From assembly GCA_905479995.1 (NCBI GenBank), contig CAJQON010000002.1:1-35262 (forward strand): 35,262 nt of DNA, in the 5' to 3' direction. Each line of letters opens with the position of its first letter. The first letter of the stretch is position 1. The translations under genes and the position numbers were made by a program. The DNA is from an uncultured Flavobacteriales bacterium (GTDB lineage: Bacteria > Bacteroidota > Bacteroidia > Flavobacteriales_E > Vicingaceae). The notes under the pieces are model-generated. The model was not told the origin of the DNA, did not search any database, and worked only from the letters and a program-made list of their open reading frames with translations. Positions 1-9,465 of this stretch are shown here, piece after piece.

Positions 1-608
1 ACTAGCGCATCTTGCACACCTGCATACCAAGAGTAACTTTTCATAAATGAAATTGGCAACTCAAATGAGTTAAAAATGTGCAACATTGCAACTGTAACAA
101 ACGTTGCTATAAAAAACCATATGGCTACATATAAATGTTGAACTCTTCTGGCTAAAATGGTCGCAAACATGTTCCATCCAAACACTACCCATATACCAGC
201 TATCATAATATCAATCCACCATTCTAATTCAGCATATTCTTTCCCAGAAGTCATTCCTAATGGTAAAGTAGCTACAGCACAAACAATTATTAATTGCCAG
301 CCCCAAAAGTTAATGTTACTCAACTTATCACTCCACATTCTGGTCTTTAATAAGCGCTGTAAAGAATAATGAACTCCAGTAAAAATTCCATTCCCTACAA
401 AAGCAAAAATTACTGCATTGGTATGCAGTGGTCTTAACCTTCCAAAAGAAATATATTTAAACCCTAAATACTCATTAAAAAAAAGCGGAAACGACATTTG
501 TAGAGCTACAATTAGTCCTACAACCATTCCGGTAATTCCCCAAATTATTGTTGCATAAGCAAACTTTTTTACGATGGCATTATCGTACTTAAACTTTTCC
601 AGTTCCAT
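1..608 (-). CDS. ccoN: cbb3-type cytochrome c oxidase subunit I, N-terminal part (runs off the window)
   Basis: This is the catalytic subunit of the high-affinity cbb3 terminal oxidase in the inner membrane, which reduces oxygen to water and pumps protons. I translated it by hand because the frame is open to the left edge. The first 202 codons start MELEKFKYDNAIVKKF and give several hydrophobic helices. The segment GRLRPLHTNAVIFAF, with its histidine near residue 62, is the conserved heme-ligand region of CcoN. The ATG at 606-608 lies inside the 3' end of ccoS, a 20-bp overlap that suggests coupled translation. In many Bacteroidota this gene is a ccoN-ccoO fusion, but only the CcoN start is visible here. 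Order and strand match ccoI-ccoS-ccoN. The identification is firm; the total length is unknown. Confidence 0.93.
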   Translation of the reverse strand, partial: MELEKFKYDNAIVKKFAYATIIWGITGMVVGLIVALQMSFPLFFNEYLGFKYISFGRLRPLHTNAVIFAFVGNGIFTGVHYSLQRLLKTRMWSDKLSNINFWGWQLIIVCAVATLPLGMTSGKEYAELEWWIDIMIAGIWVVFGWNMFATILARRVQHLYVAIWFFIATFVTVAMLHIFNSFELPISFMKSYSWYAGVQDAL

Positions 609-780
609 TTAAATTATCTTTTAGTTGATTGTCTTTTAGCTGTTCATCGTCAAATAGAATTCTAACGGATGGTGTGTAATCATCATCAAACTGACCATTT
701 TTTGACGCCCATAAAAAAAATGAAAGAAATACAATTGCAATAACAACACTAACTCCTATTAACAAATAAATTACTCCCAT
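589..780 (-). CDS. ccoS: cbb3 oxidase maturation protein CcoS
   Basis: This 63-residue single-pass membrane protein has one N-terminal hydrophobic helix (about residues 3-25), followed by WASKNGQFDDDYTPSVRIL. That follows the usual CcoS pattern of a tryptophan after the helix and a GQFDD-type motif. CcoS is needed for cofactor insertion into cbb3 oxidase. It lies downstream of the copper ATPase gene ccoI and overlaps the start of ccoN by 20 bp, the standard Bacteroidota order. The C-terminal tail contains a small direct repeat (QLKDN twice), which is probably without consequence. Confidence 0.9.
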   Translation of the reverse strand: MGVIYLLIGVSVVIAIVFLSFFLWASKNGQFDDDYTPSVRILFDDEQLKDNQLKDNLNGTGKV

Positions 781-864
781 TTTTTTATGAACTAACCGCT
801 ATCTAAAATTATATGGTAAAGGTAAAATGCAACGAAAACAGAAGATGAAATGCAGGTCAGCATT

Positions 865-889
865 AAAACTGATTTTCATCAGTTTTTTT
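865..889. terminator. AT-rich hairpin between ccoI and ccoS
   Basis: A perfect 9-bp stem (865-873 with 878-886) closes a 4-base loop and is followed on the plus strand by a run of T (883-889). Read on the minus strand, the direction of the cco genes, the loop is GAAA and the stem is followed by only four T. It could be a weak attenuator or a processing hairpin between ccoI and ccoS. It could also be a plus-strand terminator, although no plus-strand gene precedes it. Confidence 0.4.
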
Positions 890-894
890 ATCAA

Positions 895-1000
895 AACGAT
901 ATTGCAAAAATTATAAACGCTAAAATTATAACTTGAAGCAATCTCATATAAAAATAAGATTAGTTCCTCGTTACACTTCATTCATTGCAATGACGTAGTT
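895..1000. repeat. Degraded inverted intergenic repeat (GTCATTGC...GCAATCT type)
   Basis: The right arm (about 951-997), read on the minus strand, begins CGTCATTGCAATGAATGAAG and ends AACTAATCTT. The left arm (about 895-943) begins CGATATTGC and ends TTGAAGCAATCTC. The arms face each other around a short centre and fit the common bacterial intergenic repeat form that starts CGTCATTGC and ends GCAATCT. Both arms have diverged. It lies between ccoI and ccoS and differs in sequence from the two repeats at 32.7-33.2 kb. No convincing coding frame is present here. Confidence 0.45.
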
Positions 1001-1012
1001 TATTTATTTTTA

Positions 1013-3409
1013 TTAGAAATTCTTATTACCATAAAATCGAATTAATACAGTTGCTATTAAAACCACCGAAACAGAACTTAGTGGCATCAAAATAGCAGCA
1101 ACCAATGGCGATAATTGGTTCGTAATTGCAAAAGACAATCCAATAATATTATAGAGTAAAGAAATGACATAACTCACTTTAAGAACTGACAAACTGTACT
1201 TCCCAAATTGAAGAAATTCAGGAATTTTCGCAAACATTCCTGCATCCAATATGCCATCGCAAGCCGGGGTGAAATTGTACACATCTTCAGAAATTACAAT
1301 CCCTACATCGCTCTGCTTTAAAGCTCCAGCATCATTCAACCCATCACCCACCATCATAATGATATTGTGCTCATTTTTTAAATTCTTGATGTAATTCAAT
1401 TTATCAATTGGTTGTTGATTAAAATGAATATTTGAAGCATTTTGAAAATAAGTAGATAAATTCTTTTTCTCATTATTATTATCACCCGATAACACATGAA
1501 GGTTGTAATTATGATTTAAACACTGAATTGTTCTTTCAAATCCCGTTCTGTACTTATTCTCTATTTGATAATAGCCTTTTACATCACCAGCTATTTTAAT
1601 ATAAATCCGTGTTGATGACTGATTTGGTTCAACTGTATTTTTAACCCATTCTTGAGAGCCAATATAAATTTCTTTCTCATCTAATTCACCACAAATCCCT
1701 TTACCCGAAACCTCTTTAAAATTGGTAATTCCATCTAAAAAAGCAACATTTTCTTTTAAGTAATCATAAAGTATTCTACTCAAAGGATGTGCGGAATTTC
1801 TTACTAATGACATTATTAATTCTTCTTCATTTTCTTGAAGTGTTTCACCAATAAATTTTATGGATGCTTGATTTTGAAAAGTTAGGGTCCCTGTTTTATC
1901 AAAAACGATATCAGTTACTTTACCTAGTTTTTCTACTACATCAGCATTTTTTAAATAAAGCTTATTTTTCCCCATTACCCTTAAGGCATTTCCAAATGTA
2001 AAGGGAATTGATAGTGCTAATGCACAAGGACAAGCAACTATTAACACTGAAACTATTACATTAAAAATATGTTCGGGAGCAATAAAACTCCAAGCAACTC
2101 CTGCTATTAAACTTATTCCTAAAACAACGAGAATAAAGTAATGACTGAGCTTAGTGTTTATATTTTCTAAATTATTATTGTCTTCCTTTTTAAAGACACT
2201 TTGGTTCCACAACTGTGTTAAATAACTTTGATTTAAGGTATTGGTTACTTCAACCTCTATACTATTGCCAATTTGTTTTCCTCCAGCATAAACTTGATCT
2301 CCATTTTTTTTAGAAATATGTTTTGATTCTCCTGTTACAAAGCTATAATCAATGTTAGCTTCCCCTTTTATAATGATTGCATCTGCAGGAATTACCTCAT
2401 CATTTTTTATTAAAAGTTTATCTCCAACCAGAACATCTTTAACAGGCTTTATCACTTCCTTACCCCTTATTAAAAGGGTTATAGCTAAAGGGAAATATGA
2501 TTTATAATCTCTATCAAAAGATAAGGCTTGGTAGGTTTTATCTTGAAACCATTTGCCTATTAATAAAAACAAAATAAACCCTGCAAACGAATCCATATAA
2601 CCAGGTCCATTTCCTGAAAAAATATCATAAACACTTTTTAAATACAACGTTACAATCCCTAATGAAATTGGAACATCTAGATTTACAACTTTATGCTTAA
2701 TAGCTTTAAGTGCAGAAAACAAATAATCATTAGCCGAATAAAGAATTACAGGCAATGAAAATACAAATGTTAATGAGGTAAAAAACTGCCTATATGAAAT
2801 TAAAAATGTTTCATCGGGATTTAAATATTCAGGAAAACTAAAGAGCATAATGTTTCCGAAACAAAAAAAAGTTAGCCCAAGTTTTAAGTAAGTACTCTTG
2901 TTACTTGCCCTTGAAATATTCTCCGAATCAAACTTAACAGTATATCCAACCTTATCAACCAAAACAGCTAAATCACGCAAACTAATCTCATCTACATTAA
3001 AAGTAATTAAGGCTTCTTTTTTTAAAAAATTAACCTGAGATGAAATTATTCCCTTATCCATCTTATTCAAGTTTTCTAACAACCAAATACAAGAAGTACA
3101 ATGGATACTTGGCAAAAACAGTCTAACAACTCTGGTATTCCCATCAATAAAATCAAATAACGGATTGGCTATTTCATCTATATCTAAGTATTTATATTGA
3201 TTAGAATTTTGTTTATGATTTTTAGTACCAGGAGTAGTTTCTAACTTGTAAAACTGATTAAGATGATGACTATTTAAAATTTCATAAACTGACTTACAAC
3301 CATTGCAACAAAAGTTTTTTTCTTCAACTTTAATTGATTGGTTTTCACAATAATCACCACAGTGATAACAAGCTATTATTCCATTATGTTTCACCTTACA
3401 AAGTAACAC
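1013..3409 (-). CDS. ccoI: Copper-translocating P-type ATPase for cbb3 oxidase assembly (CcoI/FixI type)
   Basis: This 798-residue P1B-type ATPase supplies copper for cbb3 oxidase. From N to C terminus it has a cysteine-rich metal-binding region (C14, C17, C21, C34, C35, C38), a heavy-metal domain with HCTSC (C104, C107), membrane helices, the CPC metal site in VACPCALALS (about residue 460), the phosphorylation site DKTGTLTF (about 506), the HP motif in SAHPLSR, and GDGLNDAG in the hinge (about 690). The extra N-terminal cysteine cluster is typical of Bacteroidota CcoI. The start is uncertain: the longest frame begins with GTG at 3407-3409, and another in-frame GTG lies at 3392-3394; neither has a Shine-Dalgarno site. 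ccoS follows after 232 bp that hold a hairpin and a degraded repeat. All catalytic motifs are intact. Confidence 0.93.
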   Translation of the reverse strand: MLLCKVKHNGIIACYHCGDYCENQSIKVEEKNFCCNGCKSVYEILNSHHLNQFYKLETTPGTKNHKQNSNQYKYLDIDEIANPLFDFIDGNTRVVRLFLPSIHCTSCIWLLENLNKMDKGIISSQVNFLKKEALITFNVDEISLRDLAVLVDKVGYTVKFDSENISRASNKSTYLKLGLTFFCFGNIMLFSFPEYLNPDETFLISYRQFFTSLTFVFSLPVILYSANDYLFSALKAIKHKVVNLDVPISLGIVTLYLKSVYDIFSGNGPGYMDSFAGFILFLLIGKWFQDKTYQALSFDRDYKSYFPLAITLLIRGKEVIKPVKDVLVGDKLLIKNDEVIPADAIIIKGEANIDYSFVTGESKHISKKNGDQVYAGGKQIGNSIEVEVTNTLNQSYLTQLWNQSVFKKEDNNNLENINTKLSHYFILVVLGISLIAGVAWSFIAPEHIFNVIVSVLIVACPCALALSIPFTFGNALRVMGKNKLYLKNADVVEKLGKVTDIVFDKTGTLTFQNQASIKFIGETLQENEEELIMSLVRNSAHPLSRILYDYLKENVAFLDGITNFKEVSGKGICGELDEKEIYIGSQEWVKNTVEPNQSSTRIYIKIAGDVKGYYQIENKYRTGFERTIQCLNHNYNLHVLSGDNNNEKKNLSTYFQNASNIHFNQQPIDKLNYIKNLKNEHNIIMMVGDGLNDAGALKQSDVGIVISEDVYNFTPACDGILDAGMFAKIPEFLQFGKYSLSVLKVSYVISLLYNIIGLSFAITNQLSPLVAAILMPLSSVSVVLIATVLIRFYGNKNF

Positions 3410-3610
3410 TCGAATGGAGCTATTCGGATATGACTTAAATCATATTCCTTTATGATGACAATCAGGCTAAATCAGGTTTACAACTCCTAAAACTCACAAA
3501 CAACAACACTGTCAGACGGATTTTTTTAGTCCAAAACAAATCAAACGACCAAGCAACATTTTCTAAACTCCTTAAAATTATACTTATATTGGCGCTTTAT
3601 ACATCAACAT

Positions 3611-4702
3611 ATGACAAAGACTCAACAAGCACAACCGAAATTTCAGAAGGAAGGAGAGTTTGCTAAGGTTTTAAAAAGTAGGGTAAACGCCTATTTTAAA
3701 GACAATAATATTTCTAAGCATTGTAATACAGAAATGGTGTTTAAAACCATTTTTTATTTAGCGTTGTTATTTACGGTATATTTTACCATTCTATTTGGCC
3801 CTTTTACGGGTTGGGCTTTATTGGGCTTAGTATTTTTATTGGGTTCTACTTGTGGTTTAGTAGGTTTTAATGTTGGGCACGATGCTATACACGGTGGTTA
3901 TTCCTCTAAGAAATGGGTGAATAATTTACTGGGTCAAACATTTACTGCTTTTGGAGCTTATGCTCCTAATTGGGCGTTTACACACAACCTTTGTCATCAT
4001 ACTTACACTAGTATTCCGGGTGCAGATGGTGATTATACTCCTGCTCCTATCTTACGATTTCATGAGGATACTGCTTGGAAACCTATACATCGATTTCAGC
4101 ACATTTACGTTTGGTTTTTATATTCTATTTTTACTATTGAATGGGTATTGGTTAGAGATTTAAAACAGCTAAAAAAGAAACAGCATTTAATTTACCAAAA
4201 ACCACCACTTAAAAAAGGTGCTATGACAAAGCTGGTAATTGCTAAGCTAATTTATTATGCCAATGTGTTTTTATGGCCGGCCTTGTTATTAGATGTGCCT
4301 TGGTGGGGAATTCCTGTTGGATTTTTAGTAATGCAAGCAGGCTTAGGTCTTACCCTATCATTGGTATTTCAGTTGGGTCATATGGTAGAGGATATGCCTA
4401 AAGATTGGCCAGATGAAAATGGAGTATTAAACCAATCTTATACAGAACATCAATGTTCTACTGCGGTAAATTTTGCTACACGTAGCTGGTTTGCTTCGTG
4501 GATGACAGGTGGTTTAAATACGCAAATTGAACACCACCTTTTTCCTAACATTTGCAGCATTCATTACCGTAATATAGGGCCAATTGTTAAGCAAACTGCA
4601 AAGGAGTTTGGGGTTGGATATAGAGAGTATTCTAGCTGGCCAAAAACGGTAGCATCACACTATAGATTGCTAAAAGGTTTAGGGCAAGAGATTAAAGCTT
4701 AA
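3611..4702 (+). CDS. Membrane fatty acid desaturase (front-end / linoleoyl-CoA desaturase-like)
   Basis: This 363-residue di-iron desaturase introduces double bonds into acyl chains of membrane lipids. The three histidine boxes are visible: GHDAIHG (HxxxH), HNLCHH (HxxHH) and QIEHHLFP, where Q replaces the first H, as in front-end and related acyl-lipid desaturases. Hydrophobic pairs of helices flank the boxes (FYLALLFTVYFTILFG; YANVFLWPALLLDV). There is no fused cytochrome b5 domain, so it must take electrons from a separate carrier. It is transcribed alone, divergently from ccoI across a 201-bp spacer in which I see no clear promoter match, and ends at a strong hairpin terminator. Substrate and regiospecificity cannot be read from the sequence. 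Confidence 0.9.
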   Translation: MTKTQQAQPKFQKEGEFAKVLKSRVNAYFKDNNISKHCNTEMVFKTIFYLALLFTVYFTILFGPFTGWALLGLVFLLGSTCGLVGFNVGHDAIHGGYSSKKWVNNLLGQTFTAFGAYAPNWAFTHNLCHHTYTSIPGADGDYTPAPILRFHEDTAWKPIHRFQHIYVWFLYSIFTIEWVLVRDLKQLKKKQHLIYQKPPLKKGAMTKLVIAKLIYYANVFLWPALLLDVPWWGIPVGFLVMQAGLGLTLSLVFQLGHMVEDMPKDWPDENGVLNQSYTEHQCSTAVNFATRSWFASWMTGGLNTQIEHHLFPNICSIHYRNIGPIVKQTAKEFGVGYREYSSWPKTVASHYRLLKGLGQEIKA

Positions 4703-4727
4703 TATTGAAATTAAATTTTGATTAATT

Positions 4728-4760
4728 AAAAAAGCCGCTAACTTTTGTTAGCGGCTTTTT
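4728..4760. terminator. Strong bidirectional rho-independent terminator
   Basis: GCCGCTAAC and GTTAGCGGC form a GC-rich perfect stem around a TTTT loop. An A-run lies on the left and a T-run on the right, so it works as an intrinsic terminator in both directions. It sits between the convergent desaturase and RND pump genes and can end both transcripts. Confidence 0.93.
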
Positions 4761-4788
4761 ATACTCGTTTAGTAATCCTCAGTCATTC

Positions 4789-7700
4789 TTACGCCTTAGT
4801 TTGCTGCTTGTTAAAGAAACGATACTTGAGTTTCTCTACCAATAGGAACAATACTGGAACTACTATTAAGGTTAGGAAGGTAGCTATGAATAAACCATAG
4901 ATAACGGTCCATGCCAATGGCCCCCAGAATATAACGTTGTCTCCACCAAAGTAAATATGAGCATCAAATTCGCTAAACAAGGTGTAAAAGTTAATGTTTA
5001 ATCCAGTAGCCAGTGGAATTAACCCTAGTATAGTTGTAATTGCAGTAAGTAATACTGGACGTAAACGTGCTTTACCTGATTTTACAATAATTTCTTTTAA
5101 GGTAGCAATGTCCAACTTATCTTTTGGTCCAAGGTTTTTAGTTTGCTTCATTCGGTTTATTAATAGCTCAGTATAATCTAACAGTACTACTCCATTGTTT
5201 ACTACTATTCCTGCTAGTGAGATTATGCCCATCATAGTCATCATAATAACAAATGGTTTACCGGTAATTATTAATCCACCAAATACTCCTATTAAACTTA
5301 AAAAGATAGCCAACATAATAATGGTTGGTTTGGATATGGAGTTAAACTGGAAGATTAGTATTAGAAAGATTAATCCTAATCCAGTAAAGAAAGCACCCAT
5401 TAAAAATAGCATTTGTTTTTCTTGTTCTTCTATTTGCCCAGTATAATCTATGTTTACATGATCTGGTTTGCCTTTAAAGTTTTCCATTTCGCTTTGCACT
5501 TGTTTTACGATGGCGCCTGCATCTGTAAAGCCAGGACTTAATGCAGAGTAAACGGTTACTACTCTTTTGGAGTTTTTGTGTTTAATGGAACTAAAGCCCG
5601 AATTGTTTTTAGGTTTGGCTATTACCGAAACAGGTATTTCTTTTATTTGACCTGAAGCCATATCTCTAAATGTAATTTTCTGATCAAACAAAGCACTCGT
5701 GTTGTACTTATCCTTCTCGTTAAAACGCACGTAAATATCAAAGTCATCACCGTTTTCTTTGTATACTCCAGCTTTTGCACCAAATATTGAGTTACGAAGC
5801 TGCTGTCCTATTTGAGATGCATTTACTCCAAGTTCTCCCGCCTTTTCTCTGTCTATGTCTACCAACATGGTAGGTTTAGATTTGTTTACGTCTATTTTTA
5901 ATTCATCAATACCTGGTATGTTTTTGGTGTTAATAAATTCTTTCATGCGCTCAGCAGTTTGTATAAGTTCGTTGTAGTCCTTTCCATTTAACTCAATGTT
6001 AATTGGATAACCAGCAGGAGGCCCAACGGCTTCTTTTTCTACCGATATGGCTACTCCAGGATATACATCTTTTAAGGCTTCTTGAATTGTTTTTTGCAAG
6101 TCTTTACTGTCTTTGCCTCTTCTAAATTTATACTCGCGCATGGATGCGGTAACTTTTCCTTTGTGCGGCATTTCTGCTGCCGACCCTCCATCTGTTTGAG
6201 GGTTACCTGCTCCTTCACCAACTTGTGATACAGCACTTTCCACTAAAAAGTTGTAGTCGCCATCCATGTATTCGTCTGCGTTAAGCAAGGCATATACTTT
6301 GGTTTCTATTTCTTTGGTTATTTTATTGGTTTTTTCTATTGCTGTACCTTCTGGATATTCTATGTAAACAATAATTTGGTTGGGTGTATTATCTGGAAAG
6401 AATTCTACTTTGGTTCGTTGACTGGAAACAGAGCTTCCAAAACCTCCAAAAGCAACAAATAATAAAATTACGGTACTGATACTAACTACATATGGTCTCC
6501 ATCCTCTTAAGGCCCAACGCAATATTTTTTCGTAACCACGCTCCCACTTGGTGAGTACTTTTGTTTGAAACCATTGTACCGATTTTCTTATTCCTAAACG
6601 GTATAACCATAAAAGTATAGCGGTAACTAACATAATGCTACCCAATGCTCGATTGTCGCCACCAAATACCATTATAAGAATACCTAACCCTCCTATTATA
6701 GAAGTTAAATAGAATACTTTTTTAAGGGGCATTTCTTTTTCTTCGGTGGTCATAAAACCTGATACTAAAACGGAATTAAAAAATATGGCTACTATTAATG
6801 ACGATCCTAGAACCACTGATAGTGTTATGGGAAAGTACACCATAAATTCGCCCATTACTCCCGGCCACATGCCTAAAGGAACAAATGCTGCTACGGTGGT
6901 TGCGGTACTAATTATAATTGGAAAGGCAATTTCTCCAATTCCTTTTTTGGCAGCTTCTACCCTTCCCATTCCTTCTTCGGTCATGAGTCGGTAAACGTTT
7001 TCTACTACTACAATACCATTGTCAACTAGCATACCAAGCCCCATTATTAAACCAAATAATATCATGGTGTTTAAGGTGTAACCTAGCATGTCTAATATCA
7101 ATAAGGACATTAACATGGACATGGGTATTGCAAAGCCAACAAATAGAGCGTTTTTAAATCCTAAAAAGAACATAAGTACAGCAACTACGAGTATTATCCC
7201 AAAAATAATGTTGTTTACTAAGTCATCAACCTGTCCTATTGTTTTAGAAGATTGATCGTTGGAAACGGTTACTTTTAAGTTATTAGGAAGAACATCTAGT
7301 TTTGCATCCTTTAATATTTGTTCTACTTTTTCGGCCGCAGCTACCATGTTTTTACCAGCTCTCTTTTTAACATCGAGCATTACTACTCTTTCGCCAAACT
7401 CTCGAGCATAAGTGGTCCGTTCTTTTTCTTTGAATTTAATTTCGGCTAAGCTTCCTAAGTAAATAGGGTTACCGTTTTCGGCTTTTACTACAAAGTTTTT
7501 AAGCTCATTAGGGTTTTCTATTTCACCGAGTATTCTAATAGTACGTCTTTGTCCACTAGCCACTAGGTTACCTGCCGACATGGTTACGTTACCTCCGTTA
7601 ATGGCATTAACAATATCAGTAAAACTTACTTTTGCTGCCATCATTTTGTAGATATCTACAGCAACTTCAACTTCTTTGTTTTGTGCTCCTCGAATGTCTA

Positions 7701-8265
7701 CTTGTTTTATTTCTTCTAGTCCTTCTATTTCATCTTCTAAGTATTCGCCAAACTCCTTTAGTTTTTCTACCGGATAGTCACCCGATATGTTAATATTTAG
7801 GATGGGTATTTCTTCAGACATGCTTAAATCAAAAGCATTAGGCTCTACTTTGGCTCCATTAAAGGTTGGCCAATCTTCGCCCGATGTTTCTGCATCGATT
7901 TTGTCTTTTACATTTTGTTTGGCCTGCTCTACAGTAACTTTCTCATCAAACTCTACAATTATCATGGAGTAATCTTCTTGCGATGTAGAGGTTATTTTAG
8001 ATACATTACTTACCGTTTTTAGTTTACTCTCTAATGGGTCAGTAATGAGCTTTTCTATGTCTTCGGCCGTGTTACCAGGATATAAAGAACTCACATATAT
8101 TTTAGTTTCTTTAATTTCCGGAAAGCTTTCACGAGGCATACTTGAATAAGCACCTACTCCTAAGAAAAGAATGATGGCCATAGCCACATAAATGGTGGTT
8201 TTGTTGTTAATTGCCCATGAGGCCAACCCAAATTCTTTCTCGGTATTTTTCTTTTGTTCTGTCAT
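4789..8265 (-). CDS. RND efflux pump, inner-membrane permease (AcrB/HAE-type)
   Basis: This 1158-residue proton-driven exporter is the inner-membrane part of a tripartite pump. After a short cytoplasmic start come the first helix (IYVAMAIILFLGVGAY), a periplasmic porter domain beginning FPEIKETKIYVSSLYPGNTA, a helix bundle with GMLVDNGIVVVENVYRL, a second periplasmic half and a second helix bundle with GIVVNNGVVLLDY. AcrB has two adjacent aspartates in its fourth helix; here it is Asp-Asn, a common variant in related families. The protein is about 100 residues longer than AcrB, partly from an extra hydrophobic stretch in the middle (about residues 530-580). It lies 7 bp after the membrane fusion gene and is the last gene of the operon, ending near the shared terminator. 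The pumped compounds are unknown. Confidence 0.93.
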   Translation of the reverse strand: MTEQKKNTEKEFGLASWAINNKTTIYVAMAIILFLGVGAYSSMPRESFPEIKETKIYVSSLYPGNTAEDIEKLITDPLESKLKTVSNVSKITSTSQEDYSMIIVEFDEKVTVEQAKQNVKDKIDAETSGEDWPTFNGAKVEPNAFDLSMSEEIPILNINISGDYPVEKLKEFGEYLEDEIEGLEEIKQVDIRGAQNKEVEVAVDIYKMMAAKVSFTDIVNAINGGNVTMSAGNLVASGQRRTIRILGEIENPNELKNFVVKAENGNPIYLGSLAEIKFKEKERTTYAREFGERVVMLDVKKRAGKNMVAAAEKVEQILKDAKLDVLPNNLKVTVSNDQSSKTIGQVDDLVNNIIFGIILVVAVLMFFLGFKNALFVGFAIPMSMLMSLLILDMLGYTLNTMILFGLIMGLGMLVDNGIVVVENVYRLMTEEGMGRVEAAKKGIGEIAFPIIISTATTVAAFVPLGMWPGVMGEFMVYFPITLSVVLGSSLIVAIFFNSVLVSGFMTTEEKEMPLKKVFYLTSIIGGLGILIMVFGGDNRALGSIMLVTAILLWLYRLGIRKSVQWFQTKVLTKWERGYEKILRWALRGWRPYVVSISTVILLFVAFGGFGSSVSSQRTKVEFFPDNTPNQIIVYIEYPEGTAIEKTNKITKEIETKVYALLNADEYMDGDYNFLVESAVSQVGEGAGNPQTDGGSAAEMPHKGKVTASMREYKFRRGKDSKDLQKTIQEALKDVYPGVAISVEKEAVGPPAGYPINIELNGKDYNELIQTAERMKEFINTKNIPGIDELKIDVNKSKPTMLVDIDREKAGELGVNASQIGQQLRNSIFGAKAGVYKENGDDFDIYVRFNEKDKYNTSALFDQKITFRDMASGQIKEIPVSVIAKPKNNSGFSSIKHKNSKRVVTVYSALSPGFTDAGAIVKQVQSEMENFKGKPDHVNIDYTGQIEEQEKQMLFLMGAFFTGLGLIFLILIFQFNSISKPTIIMLAIFLSLIGVFGGLIITGKPFVIMMTMMGIISLAGIVVNNGVVLLDYTELLINRMKQTKNLGPKDKLDIATLKEIIVKSGKARLRPVLLTAITTILGLIPLATGLNINFYTLFSEFDAHIYFGGDNVIFWGPLAWTVIYGLFIATFLTLIVVPVLFLLVEKLKYRFFNKQQTKA

Positions 8266-8272
8266 GGCTTAA

Positions 8273-9439
8273 TTAGTTCTTGTCAATTTTAATGGCTTGT
8301 CCATTGCTAATACTTCTTGCTCCTTCTATCACTATTTCATCTCCACTGGTAATTCCTTTTAACACTTCTACTATATCTCCTTGCGATTGACCTGTTGTAA
8401 TAATAACTTGTTCGGCTGTTGCATATGCTCCTTTTTTATTTCTTACAACATAGATGTATTGCTCACCATTAGCGTTTTCTGAAATTATACTTTGCGGTAT
8501 TAATAATGCTGTATCGTTGGTATAATCATTAATTCTTAGCCTTGCCGTTAGGTTAGGCTTTAATGTTTGGTCTTCATTAATTAGTGGAATTTCAATTTTA
8601 AAGGTTCTGTTTGCTGGGTTAATGTAGTTACCCACTGCACCAACTTTTGCTTGTATTGTTTGACCAGTTACTGGAAATGAAACTTCTACGTTTTTATTGG
8701 TTGTAACACTGGCAATGTATCCTTCTGGCACATTGGTTTCTATGTACATGCTGTTTAGGTTAATTACTCTAAACAATGGGTTAGCTCCAGGACTTACCAA
8801 AGCACCCTGCTCAATAATTACCTCATCAACCACTCCTGTAAAAGGTGCTTTAACGTTGGTTTTTGCTATTTGTTCTTGCAATTGGTTTACCGCTTTTTGT
8901 TGTCCTTCATAAGCAGTTTTGGCTTGTAAAAATTGTATTTCACTTCCAATTTTTTCTTTCCATAAACGCTCTTGTCTTTCAAAGGTAGTTTTGGCCAAAT
9001 CACGTTGTATTTCTAGTTGAGACAGTTGCTGACTTAGTCCTCCATCATCAATTTTAGCCAATATTTGTCCTTTAGTTACTTTGTCTCCTTCTTTAACAAA
9101 CACTTGTTTTAGTAAACCAGCATATTCTGGATAAACCACCAACAAGTTTTTGGTGGTTACGTTTCCTTGAAACTCTAAGTAATGGTTAAATACTTCTTCT
9201 TTAACTTTTTTCGAAGAAATTAATTCTATCTTTTTATCAGTATCTAATTCCGAAATTCTATTGTCGAGTTGCTTTAATTGTTCAGCATACTTCTTTTGTT
9301 CTTTATCAATTTCTGTTCTAAATGCTCTTACCTCTTTTAAGTCGGTAGAAGTTAAAACAGTTTCTATTGATTTTTTATCGTCCCCACCACATCCTATTAA
9401 AAAGAGTGCTATAACTGAGGCTGTAATAATTTTATTCAT
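8273..9439 (-). CDS. RND efflux periplasmic adaptor (membrane fusion) lipoprotein
   Basis: This 388-residue HlyD/AcrA-family protein bridges the RND pump and the outer-membrane channel. A lipoprotein signal ends FLIGC, with the acylated Cys near residue 17. Then come a helical region (about 35-80), a biotinyl-lipoyl half-motif (GLLKQVFVKEGDKVTKGQIL), a coiled-coil hairpin (about 135-195), the second lipoyl half (APFTGVVDEVIIEQGALVSP) and C-terminal beta-barrel and membrane-proximal domains ending in GDEIVIEGARSISNGQ. It starts 26 bp after the tolC-like gene and stops 7 bp before the pump gene, so all three are very likely one transcript. The family assignment is firm; the substrate is unknown. 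Confidence 0.93.
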   Translation of the reverse strand: MNKIITASVIALFLIGCGGDDKKSIETVLTSTDLKEVRAFRTEIDKEQKKYAEQLKQLDNRISELDTDKKIELISSKKVKEEVFNHYLEFQGNVTTKNLLVVYPEYAGLLKQVFVKEGDKVTKGQILAKIDDGGLSQQLSQLEIQRDLAKTTFERQERLWKEKIGSEIQFLQAKTAYEGQQKAVNQLQEQIAKTNVKAPFTGVVDEVIIEQGALVSPGANPLFRVINLNSMYIETNVPEGYIASVTTNKNVEVSFPVTGQTIQAKVGAVGNYINPANRTFKIEIPLINEDQTLKPNLTARLRINDYTNDTALLIPQSIISENANGEQYIYVVRNKKGAYATAEQVIITTGQSQGDIVEVLKGITSGDEIVIEGARSISNGQAIKIDKN

Positions 9440-9465
9440 TGTGTATTGTTTTTAGTCATAATGAT

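Noticed and set aside
799-981. 60-residue minus-strand frame between ccoS and ccoI
   Set aside because: It runs through the hairpin and the degraded repeat, and its residues resemble no protein.
3410-3610. FNR-type or Bacteroidota promoter sites between ccoI and the desaturase gene
   Set aside because: The best candidate, TATATTGG at 3585-3592, has one mismatch and no TTTG 19 bases upstream, and no TTGAT-N4-ATCAA dyad is present.
6900-7100. Missing second Asp (Asp-Asn instead of Asp-Asp) in the RND pump helix as a sign of inactivity
   Set aside because: Asp-Asn is common in related RND families and the rest of the protein is intact.
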